From positions 124,001-188,000 of the forward strand of contig JAHLKD010000017.1 in the NCBI GenBank assembly GCA_025526935.1: DNA of 64,000 bases, written 5' to 3'. Below are positions 1 through 11,200 of this stretch, in pieces. The stretch's first letter is position 1. Each line of letters opens with the position of its first letter. The position numbers and the translations under genes are program-made. This DNA is from Cladochytrium replicatum. Lineage: Eukaryota > Chytridiomycota > Chytridiomycetes > Cladochytriales > Cladochytriaceae. Under the pieces are notes generated by a model. It ran no database searches. It saw nothing but the letters and a program-made list of their open reading frames with translations, and was not told where the DNA came from.

Positions 1-529
1 GAGCAGCAGGGTTTGATTGATTACAACTTTAGAGTGTTTAAGGATTCGATCTTGGAAGTGTTTGAGGTCAGCAGAAGGGAAACAAACGGGGAGGGAGACT
101 TTGGTGAGAACGGGACAGACGCCGCTGGAACGATTAGATGATGCGATGATATGCCATGGTCGAATAGGAGCTGTAAACAAATGTTGAGTATGTGGGGTGT
201 CCCGAGTCCAAGTAAAATGTATGGTTAACTGTAGAAAAGTCATCATCGATATCCCTGCACAAATTTATGCTTGTCCAATGGCAAGGATACGGTGGTAGCA
301 GTGCTCGGAGACCCATCGGCCGCATTAGTCCGATCGTGGGATTTCAGGACAACTTTCAGATGCAGTTGAAATATCTTAGAAAAAAAACCGCTGGCACCCC
401 GGAAGACAAAATAAAAAGAAAATAGCACGCCAGAAGAACATTACAGACTAAAAACAGGCACAAGAAGCAAATTAACACTGGATGAACTTAATAGATTGCC
501 TTTTTTTTGCTTCCCTAAAACAGTCCCTC
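1..529. other. Intergenic region downstream of the PhoD-like gene
   Basis: I see no convincing coding exon here on either strand. The open stretches are short and carry no recognisable domain. The region probably holds the 3' untranslated sequence of the minus-strand PhoD-like gene and whatever lies left of the window. Confidence 0.5.
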
Positions 530-2874
530 TCATCCAGACCGTCTTGAGACCATCGAACCTCTCGAAGACGTCCGCCGGCGCTCTCCAGGCACGGCCGCGA
601 CTTCCACGACCCCGGAATCGATCCCCCTATCCCAAGATCGCGTCGTAGCGACCGTATTTCTGCTCGTCGTCCTCCTCCTCTCCCCAGCCTGCAAATCCTC
701 CACCACCGGCAGCGTAATGACCCCCGACGGCGTGGCCCCAATTGAGTCACGACCTACAGCCGACAATCGTCTCGACACAGTGTCCGCGGACACGCTCTCA
801 AGATCAACGGCCTGGTAGTTCCCAGTGTCGGGTGTGGCAGACTTTCGTCTCGATCCAGTCGTAAACGCAAGCGTCACCTCCATCGCGCTCTCCGCAGCTC
901 CCCTCGTCCCCGCCATCATCCACCACCCTTCACCAACGCCCGGCTGCCCCGCAGACGACTCCCGCGGGGACGCGCTTCCGGACGCAGAGTCGGCGCCTGC
1001 AGACACCGCCGCGGCGGCATCGGCTTCTTTGAGCGCGATCGCGCTGAGTTCGGTGGATCGCGAGCGGCGGGTGTGGAGACGGGTTCGGCGGCGCTGGAAG
1101 AACTCGAGGAAGTTGGAACGGGTCCACCAGCCCAGACGGATGCCGAGGAAGAAGAATCCGACACTGAGGGCAAAGACGGCGACGACGGTCATGATGCCGA
1201 CGACGGCGGAGAGCCAGTTTGGCCAGACGGGGATGAGGCAGGTGCCGGTGCCGCCGGTGGTGCCGCGGCGCACCCAGCTTGAATCGGCGACGTTGTGGTT
1301 GATACAACGGGAGAGCGAGAGCGTTTTGTAGTCGGCGCTGTCTTGGGCGTTGTATCCTGAGAAAAATGAATTTAGCCCGACATTGAAAAATAACAAATGC
1401 CCATATTTTACCAGAGTAGGCGAAGCAAGTGTGCGTCGCATTGTCCGTCACTTCCATCATGCTATACTAAGAAACGGAGATTTAGATTGAGAGTGGCGTG
1501 AATAATAAACTGCCGTACTTGGAAATTAACCCATAATGAGTAACCAAAGCAACCCTCGGAAAAAGGGCCGCCACGATTCAAACCATAATCCGACAACGGC
1601 GCACCGTGCATGACAGGGAATCCAGCCTTCCTATTTTCCGGAAGGGCGGCCAAGCTCGTGTAGTCCGAGTTTGAACCATCATCTGCAGCAAGGAACCGAG
1701 CACTTCCAGCAATCATGACCAGGTTTGTAATGCCCAGGGACGAAATATAATTGGAAATCTCCGTTCGCTCAGATTCGTAAGCAAACCAGTCGTCTGTAGA
1801 GTAATCAGGTCTTCCGATCCACGCCTTAGTCGATCCCCACACCACCATGCTGATAATAAAAAGTTTTAAAACATGTTTTGACGCCCCGAAAAGATCAAGT
1901 ACCTGTAGTTCTTCCACTGAGAAAGCTCTTGGAACAACCATTGCTTTTGAGCGGATCCCAAGGTGGTTGTTCGTGAGCTGAAATCAGATTCGCTGTGCAA
2001 ATCCGTCAAAATGAAGCGGACTTTCCCGTACGTAAATGCGTGGTAAAGCCCAGCTTGATCTACTCAATACGCATATATCAGCGAAGCAATAGAATGGATC
2101 CGAATGCATACCAGCACCGATGGAATAGTGAGGAGTCAAAGTTTTGTAGTACTCGATTGCTCCGCTTCGCCCAGCAGCAGCTTTATCTCCGGCGTCGGCG
2201 TAATCTCGGTCGTTCAGCATGTACGCGACAGGGAACGCTTTAAAAAATGATTGCTGATTTGAAAGCACGGTTGTCAACTGGGTTTTCCATTGCGACAGGT
2301 CGGTAGTAGAGAGGTCCCTTCATTTACATGAAAAATATGAGCAAATGGTTGCAATTGGTGCCCTGTTTCTCGCTTCTCACCCATAGAAAAGGTCACCTAA
2401 AATAACCATAAAGTCAGGTTTTTTAAGGGCCATGGCGTTCCAGGCCGGATTAGACTGCGAGTCGGACCATCGTGCAGCATTTCCGAACGTAAACTTGAAG
2501 TTTGTCGCGGTTCCGAGTGTCGGGAAGGTCGTCACACTTCCCAGAGTGCTTCTCGTCCCACTCTTTTCGGTTCCATATGAGTAGCTAGTCGCAGGCGCAA
2601 GTCCTGTAACGTTAGCGCAACCGAAGCCGAGTTGGGTGTTGAAGGATGAGGGTAAATCAACAAGTTGGGCGGATGATGTGGATGATCCGGTCTTTTCTGC
2701 CCACAGCCGAGTCCCGTTTTGTGCCTGCGGGGAGGAAAGTTAGTCGCAGATATAAGTGGGAGGAGGCGGCCATACCTCAAAGCAAACGGTAAAACTTTGG
2801 TCAGTGACAGCGCCTGTCCACGAGACAGCAGACACGACGGATGAAGCTGCGAGTAGGGCCAGTAGACGGTACAT
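530..2874 (-). CDS. Membrane-anchored PhoD-like metallophosphatase homologue with replaced metal ligands
   Basis: The product resembles fungal PhoD/alkaline phosphatase D proteins. About seven exons join in frame. The start at 2874 gives a signal peptide (MYRLLALLAASSVVSAVSW). A domain follows with the PhoD landmarks MVILGDLFYGD, YHAFTYGKVRFILTD, LGSAQKQWLFQEL and PVMHGAPLSDYG. Near residue 450 there is one membrane segment (AVVGIMTVVAVFALSVGFFF), then a basic start and a Ser/Ala-rich tail of nearly 200 residues. Several usual metal ligands are changed: the SC block reads FGNAAR, DDHD reads NDRD, and GDAH reads GSAR. The GD of the LGDL block remains. I infer a type I surface protein with an extracellular domain that is probably not a phosphatase. 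Intron example: 2775 to about 2725. The gene faces TMEM18 head to head across about 115 bp. Family assignment is firm; loss of activity is inferred. Confidence 0.85.
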
Positions 2875-2989
2875 CGAAAGAGTAGAGCGTTAATTTTAGA
2901 GAGTGTCGCTCGATTCCCGTCAGTTGAGGAGAACGAGGGTGAGGCGCATACACAAAGCCACGACGTGAATCTGTGAATGGGAATTGGGA
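2875..2989. promoter_or_regulatory. Probable shared promoter between divergent PhoD-like and TMEM18 genes
   Basis: Only 115 bp separate the two start codons, so the core promoters of both genes must lie here or overlap the opposite gene. I see no clear TATA box. The assignment rests on geometry alone. Confidence 0.35.
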
Positions 2990-3714
2990 ATGGACGCATG
3001 GTATTCGAAGATGGCAGAGATGTTGGGGGGAGGAAATTCGATTTCGAAGAGCAATGAGAGACACACATTCAACCCACTCGACGCATCGACAGTGGAACGA
3101 GCAGTAAAGGAATTCGTGGAAGACAGCTCGTCGTTTATCAGAGCGGTAAGAGATTGCATATGTGAAACTGCAGGTTACTTTATTTGTTCAACCCATGTTG
3201 ATTCCAGCAATGGTGAATATTGTCAATAACCCCTCTGAACTTTCAAAGATTGATTTTACAGAGCCTTTCATTCAAGCACTCTTTGCCTTCCACACAATCG
3301 TCTTGGTCTGGGTCATTTCCACTCGAAAAAGTTCCACGCTCTTATCAGTAAATCTGTGCCTTTTGGGTAACTGTTGCTCGGATCCCATCACAATGTGCTT
3401 AGCTCATCTTTATTCAAGCTCTCGGTGGTCTCCTATCTGAACAGCTGAATAATCTCGCTGGTCGGCATTGGAAAACGTTCAGCAAAACGAATTACTTTGA
3501 CAAAAGTGGAGTATTCACAACGACGCTGTGGTCAGCGCCTCTGATCGCGATAATGTTGTTGAACTTGGTAAAGAAGTAAAAACGATCGGTGGACGCCAGT
3601 TGATTCGTGATTCGCTTGCAGGTGTTTCTGTTGAACGTGACGATGAACGTGTTGGCGGTGACCAAAAGAGCGCAGCTCAAAGAGGCTGCTCGAAAGGCAA
3701 AAAAGACGAAATAA
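2990..3714 (+). CDS. TMEM18: TMEM18 family nuclear-envelope/ER membrane protein
   Basis: Four exons (2990-3145, 3249-3347, 3403-3567, 3622-3714) join in frame into 170 residues, about the usual TMEM18 length. Family landmarks run in order: VERAVKEFVEDSSSF before the first membrane segment, IDFTEPFIQALFAFH, then GRHWKTFSKTNYFDKSG, the most characteristic block, two further hydrophobic segments, and a basic tail ending KEAARKAKKTK. TMEM18 proteins in animals sit in the inner nuclear membrane and have been linked to DNA binding through this basic tail; the role in fungi is little known. The ATG at 2990 is the first in frame and the next in-frame Met (MAEM) lies eight codons later. Introns are 54-103 nt. 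Nothing looks broken. Confidence 0.85.
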
Positions 3715-4412
3715 TCTGTTGAAATTCGATTGGAGGAAGTATGAGTGGATCTTGAGTGGAAAATGTGGTGTTAATGGTGATGTTACAAATAGTACTGCAT
3801 GTAAAGCGTTTGCTTTTGGATTATGTCTTTTCAATGCTGTTGGACATCCCAATCAGTGTGTTGCTTGCAGTCCCAATCAAAACAAAAATTAGCCTCAATG
3901 TCAGCATTTTCGTTCATACCCCAGCCCGTGCCCTCTCTGAATTCCTGTTTTAGACAGGAGCGTCACATAAAATAGATCGCGACTTCAAGCACGGTGATCG
4001 TTGGGCATTCCAAAAAGCTTCGACAGTGCGCGATTCGAGGAATGGACTCATTGGAGCTGATCTTCGTTCAGATGGCTGTGGTCCCAGTGCCAGCCAATAA
4101 ATCGGCTGATCAGTATTTTCATGTTCCGTACTCCAACTACAAACCATGGTTTCAGATTCTTAATAGGATTGATCAGACGACAATTGAGTAGTTGTGAAGA
4201 GTTCCGGAGGCTTTTGCAGATATTGGTGAGATTTCACAATGTAGCACACTTTATCTGCAATTTGGTGATCGGAGGCAGCAGGGCAGATCCAAGCCTTAGA
4301 AAATTGACTGAAGTGATGTGAGACAATCACAAGGCCAGGTTTGGAGCAAGGGGATATTCCGAATACGCAAATTTGGTCAAGCCACACGCTCGCCTTCCCA
4401 CCGCCAACAGCA
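3715..4412 (+). other. Gap between TMEM18 and SKP1 with a short cysteine-rich open stretch
   Basis: This gap should hold the TMEM18 3' end and the SKP1 promoter. One plus-strand stretch (about 3722-3893) reads through a Cys-rich peptide containing GKCGVNGD, STACKAF and NQCVACS before a stop. A second open piece near 3975-4100 contains GDRWAFQKASTVRDS. Neither has a clear start codon or a family match I recognise. They could be exons of a small unknown gene, a decayed fragment, or chance. Confidence 0.3.
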
Positions 4413-5063
4413 ATGCTCGTCACTCTCGTCTCGCAGGACAATCTCTCGTTCACAATCGCAAGAGATGTCGCTGAACGGTCGGTTCTGCTGAAAAACATGC
4501 TCGAGGATGTTGCGCAGGGTGAAAACACTTCCGCTGAACCAATCCCACTTCCAAACGTCACCGGTAGAATTCTGAAGCAGGTATTTCAACAATGACGTGC
4601 TATTTTGTTTGAAGTATATTTACAGAAATGTAATTTAATTCTATCGTGTGCTGTTATTGTTTAGGTGATTGAATACTGCGAGCACCACAAAAACGACCCT
4701 CCCGTTCAGGGAGAGGACGATAGAGACTCGTTCGAAACAAACAGGAAGCGTTCGGACGATATCGAGGACTGGGATGCGAGTTTCGTTAAAGTCGACAACG
4801 AGCAGCTGTTCGAAATTATTCTTGCAGCTAACTACCTCGACATTAAACCATTGCTAGACCTTGGCTGTAAGACTGTCGCCAACATGATTAAGGGGAAGAC
4901 GCCAGAGCAGATCAGAGAGATGTTCAATATTGAGAATGACTTCACTCCTGAGGAGGAGGAGCAGGTAAGAGATACTGAGAAATATCTATTCCACGTTTAG
5001 CTGACTTCATAATGCCACCTTTGCCAGATTCGAAGGGAAAACGAATGGGCTGCTGATGCATAA
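4413..5063 (+). CDS. SKP1: SKP1, core subunit of SCF ubiquitin ligases
   Basis: SKP1 bridges cullin-1 and F-box proteins in the SCF E3 ubiquitin ligase. Three exons (4413-4580, 4665-4964, 5028-5063) join in phase 0 into 167 residues, the normal length. The N-terminal BTB/POZ-like half starts with [14 protein letters not shown] charged loop follows ([14 protein letters not shown]), then [11 protein letters not shown]. The C-terminal F-box-binding half is the classic block [20 protein letters not shown], continued by [20 protein letters not shown] and the tail ENEWAADA. An in-frame ATG farther upstream would add a non-family extension, so 4413 is preferred. All conserved positions I can judge are intact. 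Confidence 0.95.
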
Positions 5064-5293
5064 TACATACAATTTTTTGTAATTTCTGACTCTTATTTTG
5101 TCATGACCACATTTTTGGGCTAAAGTACAATATGGGGAAACACCTATCGATTTCTGAAGGGCAAGGGGGAGCGATAAAGAAAGCATCAGTGATTACGATG
5201 ACACCGTTCATCAGTACTAAAAATTGTGTTCGGTTTATGGCGCACCAAGTGCTGATAAAATTTTTGACAGGGTTTTGGTGGTTTAAGTGAGAC

Positions 5294-8200
5294 ATGAGCG
5301 ACGAGCCTCCATTGATGGAGCCGCCAGCTCCTCCAAAGAGAGGCATCACGAGCAAGCTGAGAGCCTCTAGTGCCATTCCACCACCACCGACCGATGTTAT
5401 CTCCCCGGCAGTGCCCACCAACGTCAGGGAGCATTCGAAAGGGAAAAGGCCACGTTCCAACGGCACATACACATCGGAAGAGAAAAACACGACAAATCCA
5501 ATTCCTTCACAACAGCTTGTGTCAGCGGAAGTTGCACAACCGCCCGCGCAGCCTCCATCAGACTCCCCGCAAGCTGTGCCAGAAGAAGCAATTAGTCCGA
5601 CCTTTCGACAAAAAGTCTCTCCATTCGCTGGAGTAGAATGGAGAAAAGGGGCACGAGGATCATTAAGGAGAACCGAGAGTGGGAGTGTGACGGGATCCGC
5701 CGGAGGGGAGTTGATTCGAAACTTGAGGAGTTCTGATGAAGGGGCTTCGCCAGCGAAGAATGCTTACCAACCCGATGAAATTACACCAGCTCCCATAAGT
5801 ACACTGGCGCTTTCTTCGGCTACAATCACGCCAGCAAGGCGTGGCACACATGCGAGGCGGAGAACCCGATCAGATGCACGGAGGCCGATCGAGGCTGATA
5901 TCCCAGAAGAGAGCTCAACTGTTAACCTAAATGCCGCAGACGACAGCAGAAACAGGACTGAAGCAGACGGGAGTCCTCAAATCAAAACAGTCTTCAGCGA
6001 TACTGTTGGAATCGTCCTACCAGAGATCAATCCCATTGATCCAGAAACCGCAGACGTTTACTCAAGCTCAACTACCAGTCAACCTGATACGCTCCAGCAG
6101 AAGCGCAACATGTTCTATCACTCTGATTTTCGCAGATCAGATTCTTACTCGAAATCAAACAGAAAGCGACAAAGTGTATTCAAACCCACAAACCCATCAC
6201 TGCTCCCACGTGCGCCATTTCTACCGCAGATATTAGCTCTCCTTGTGAAGCTTCTCGCGCGACCAAACAGTATATCTCTGCTGGTTTTAGCGGTTGTTGC
6301 GCCAACGATCACATTTATCATTTCCGTTTTGATCCACTCGTCTATCGGAGATGACGCACAGCTCGCCCGAAGACAAGCAAAGATGCAGTCGCTATTTGCG
6401 GGACCAACCAACCTAACCCTGAATGACAATACTGTTGTGTACTACGCACCGAACGATACTTACCACAGCACTGTAATGGATCGGTTGTACCAAATTACAG
6501 GTGCAAAAGTGACGGCATTCCCTTCAGCAACAGATATGAGCCGAGCTATCATGGACCGTCTGCCAGGTTTGATAAAAAGCGACTTCGGGGCAGTTGCGTT
6601 CACCGGTACAGAAAAGAACCCTACTTTCAACATTTGGGCAGATCTCCGGGTTTCTCAGTTTCCGGATACGATGAATCTGGACAGAGGACCATGGCGTGCA
6701 AGGATTCCGATGTTGCGGGAAGCAGTTTGGACTTCGATTCCGTACCTTTACACCACACCTGCGGCACTTCAGCTCGCTGTTGAATCTGCCATAATCTCAG
6801 TTACTACTGGGTCGAACTCGAAGTTGATGGACGTTCGTATCGACTGGTTGTTGCCGGCAAATGGTTCGAACGCATCTTACGTCGCTGACGACTCATTTGG
6901 TCCGGGAAAACGTGCTGTGGATGGTACGCCGCTGCCGCCATCAGGATTTGATAGAACCAGGTCATCTGAAATATACGACATTTCGGTGTTTGGGCTTCGA
7001 GTGTTGAGCGCGATCGGGTTCATCCCATTATTTGCGGTGGGGTTGTACGGCGGAGTGTCAGAAGCTGGTGGCGGGCTCCTTTTGACTTTAAGAAGGTAAA
7101 CTTCTTCTCGTTTCGAGACATAGCAAAAAGAAACTAACTGAACATTGCAGGATGGGTTTGCACGAAGCGTCTTATTTGCTTTCAAATATGGTGTTTCTTC
7201 TCATTTTGGATGTGATCGCATCAGCACTTCTGTCGATCGCATTCGCAGTTGTACAGGCTGTCGGGGCGTGGTCGTTTCTTGGGTCGGTCCACTGGACCAT
7301 CATCTTGGTGCAAAGCTTGCTTTACGGAGCAGCCATGGCTGCTTACGGACTTCTATGCGCAGTATCGGTGGATACTGGTGGATACTTCGTTGCAAACAGT
7401 ATCGTCGGTGTTGGCGTTTTTGGGATAGTTCTTGTAGATATTGCTCTGTTCCTGAGTCAGAACAGTACGTTAACTAAGAGGTATGATCAATGTTCTCCAA
7501 ACTCACCATTATTTTCTAGATGCTGTTTTCCTTAGTGCATATACTGCTCTTGGTCACGTCCTGTTGGCTGTTGCAACACCTTGGGTCGAACACTCAAAGA
7601 TCTGGAGCGATATCATCGATCTAACTGTCCCATCCGCATTTAACAATGGGACTGCACCATTCTCATCCGGAATCACTTTATCATCTACCCCATTCTGGAA
7701 TCTGCAATATAGCCATACGCGGGTATCTTCCGTCATTGCTTCCAATTCATCCCGGGCAAGCGCCATCGAGGGTTTAACACCACCTGTTGTATCGCTTCTT
7801 ACGCTCCTTGGTAGCACCGCTGGGCTGCTTTTCCTCGCATGGTCGATTGCGGTATTACGACACAATCCTAGATTCTTCCTGTATCGCGGTTACGACGCTG
7901 CCTTCAAATCTCGCATGCGGTCGGAGCAAGCGCAAAGTCAGATGGCTTCGTCAATCCGTCTGGTTGGAGCAACGAAGCGATACCCGGGGTTAAAGCAAGA
8001 TGCACTGAAGAATGTTACTGTCACGATGGATTTGGGTTCAGTTTGGGCTATCACAGGGAGAAACGGTGCTGGAAAGAGTACTTTGATGAACATCCTGGCA
8101 GGGGTGTTCCCTCCGACCAACGGAAACTGCTTCATTTTTGGCTACGATGTTGCGAGAGATTGGGACCGGCTGCGAGTGGCGACGGGCTATTGTCCACAGA

Positions 8201-11200
8201 GTGACACTCTCTACCAGGAACTCACAGCTTTTGAGCATATCGCTTTCTACGCTGTATTCAGAGGGGTGAATATTCGACGAGCACTGCAGATTCTCGCAAA
8301 TACACCGGACATCTCCATCCCTGGATTTGGGAAAAATTCGAGCTACAAAAGAGTACAGCCTGATTTCCGAGGCGCGGCCGCACGGGCGCTGAACAATTCG
8401 GGCACCTTATGGAAATCTTTGCGAGGCTACGCTGATGCACTTCTTGCTCAAGTTGATCTGCAAGATCAGGCAGACACAAAAGTTGCAGACATGTCCACAG
8501 GTATTCGCAGGCGACTTTCGCTGATCCTTGCCACAGTTATGGAAGTTGAAGAAGGAGCACCTTCACTGATTCTCCTTGATGAACCGACTCAAAACATGGA
8601 TCCAGTCAGTCGTTCGCTCTGCTGGGAAATCATGAACTTAAAGTCGAACCGCATTTGGATTGTCACTACTCACGACATGACAGAAGCTGCGGCCCTCGCA
8701 CACCATGTTGCCATTTTCGAAGATGGTGAAGTCAAAGCGTCTGGAACGCCTGTAGACCTCACTCACAAATACGGCCTGGGATACCAACTCTCAATGTCAC
8801 TGAAGGGAAGCACACTTAAATCGCACGCATTCTGGCTGTCGAAGTGGATCAGAGCATTTGTACCACAGTGTGAGGTCGTTTCCGTGGCTGGGTCGGTGCT
8901 GACGGTAGGCATCCCAAGAGCTGCTAGTACACAACTCGCAGCGACGTTACGTGCTCTTAGAGCAGATCACGGACTCATTGAGTGGACGTTATCGAGTAGC
9001 ACCCTTGAGGAAGTCTTCCTTAACCTCTGTGGAGATGAAGTCACTCGCACTGCGAAGAGTGAGACAGTCGATATCGGAGATGAAGTATATACTTGCGCAA
9101 TCTGCCAACGGCGGCCCGCAACAAATGTCCTCGCCACACATTTGTACTGGTCGACATCTGTCTTGAGCCAACGAGCCCCTACAAGGCCTTTGAAGTCATG
9201 TGCAAGTTGTCTGACCCGCATCGCGACTGATTTTGTTGAAGAGCGAGAGTCGGCCGATTCTGTGGATTTATTGACAGAAGAGGAAAATCCCATGGATACA
9301 GCGGACGGAATTCTGAAGACCGTTCCAGCGTTCTCAGACTATTCTGAGGCATATAACATCTGGTCACTTGAAACAAATCAAGCCGACCGCTCCTCTCGGA
9401 CTTTACTGGCATCTCGGTCAAAAGTCGGTCAAAACTCGGCAGTATCAATATTCTTCAGACGACTCAAAGCAATACTTTGGAAGAATGCATTGGTACACCA
9501 TCGGAGTGTATATGTTAACGCCTTGAATATATTCATATTGCTGGTTGCGGGTTCGTTCCTCGGATTGGGTAAGGGCTTGGGGTTGCTCTATTCCTTCATG
9601 TGCTTATGCGGCAATACTTAGGGCATATGTACTTTGAAACTACTGTTTCGTTGGAACGAAAGCCTGGGAGCAGCTGCGGGACATACTTTGTTCAGGTGAA
9701 CAACGATATTGATGTTACCAACGAACAAGGCACAGGTGGCAGCTGCAACGCAACAAATCTTGCAAATTATATGTTGGCCGCACCCTCGAACAGCACAGGA
9801 AGCGTAGTTGTTGGCTATGGTCCCGCATGCTTCCCCAACAGTGATCGAGGCTGTCTTTCTTCCAGATTCGCTTCGATGTCGAGCGATTTGTTTTCAGTTA
9901 GGGCATGGAGCTCTCCTAACTCCAATCCCACAATTCCTAGTTCAGTATCCGATCAATTGCTTGCGAAATTTTTGAAAGGAACGAGTGCTTCCCGTCTGGT
10001 GGTGTGGTATGGAGATGCTGGGAACCAAAGTGTCTCCGTTCGACAGCTTCTCGACCAATCTAGCCTGTTCGCTGCCAACGCCGTCAATTTCAACGATTCG
10101 CGGCGACTAACTCGAAGAAAAGCAATGCAATCATTCGGTTGGCGTCTTAATAATAATGACATCCGAGATTCGGCCAGTATTTTGGTAGATCAGCTAGCAT
10201 CAGATACGCAACCCGCAAATCCCGACACCATTGTTTTAAGCGATCTTGATACGAATCCTCCTCTTTTCCAGTTGAGATCATCGGGCACAGAAAGGAATGT
10301 GCGAACAGTGTTTTTGGAGACCCAGTCTGCTGCTCGGTTGATCCGATCTACCCTGGCGGATCGCTGTGTTAACACAAAGATTGGCTCGATTCCATTCACC
10401 ACCGTTGAGTACAACACCGTGTTGATGCCAAGAACAGCTCTACAATATCAAAACGCAACAGCACTTGCATCTGCCTTCGGTTCGATGTATCCTGACCTTG
10501 GCCTGCAATTTCGACGCATCGAACTGAATGCGTCGTCCGATGTTGCATACGACGTCCTCTTCTATCCGCCCTACAGATCAAGGTTTGCGGCTTCAGGCGG
10601 GTTTGGCCCCTATGTCAAACTATTTGATATCGCCGAAAACCCCAACGCAACTGCGGCCAACCTTACACAGCTACTACAGCTCAGCAGTCGACAGTCATGT
10701 TTCGCATTGTCGCCAGCTGACGACGTAGACGATTCCGATGGTAGCGGAGAGTCGCAGAGCTTGTACACCATAATTCACGGGTTATCCAACGCAGTTTACA
10801 AGCGTCTGAAAGGCAACGATGATCTGATTCGAAGTCAGATTGCTCAGTTGCCTGAGTTCGGTGTGGTTGGAATGCGGGGCATGACTGTGGCTGACATTTC
10901 CGGGATGGTGGTTGTGCTGATCTTGGTTATGATGCTCACCAGCGGACTGTTTCCGAAGCTCGTTGATATCATACAGCAAGATTTGTCAACTGGAATGTTC
11001 GGATTGATGCGTCGAAATGGACTCGATGTGTTGTCATGTGAGTGATTTCCTTTTCCGTTGCTTTCGCTGTTTGACCACTTTTGCTTACAGACTGGATTGC
11101 AAACTACCTATATGCACTTGTCTGGTGCATCTCACTGGCAACTGTTGCCTTGATCCTAGTCTTCGCTGCGTCGACTCCATATTTCCGGTCTCTGGCAACG

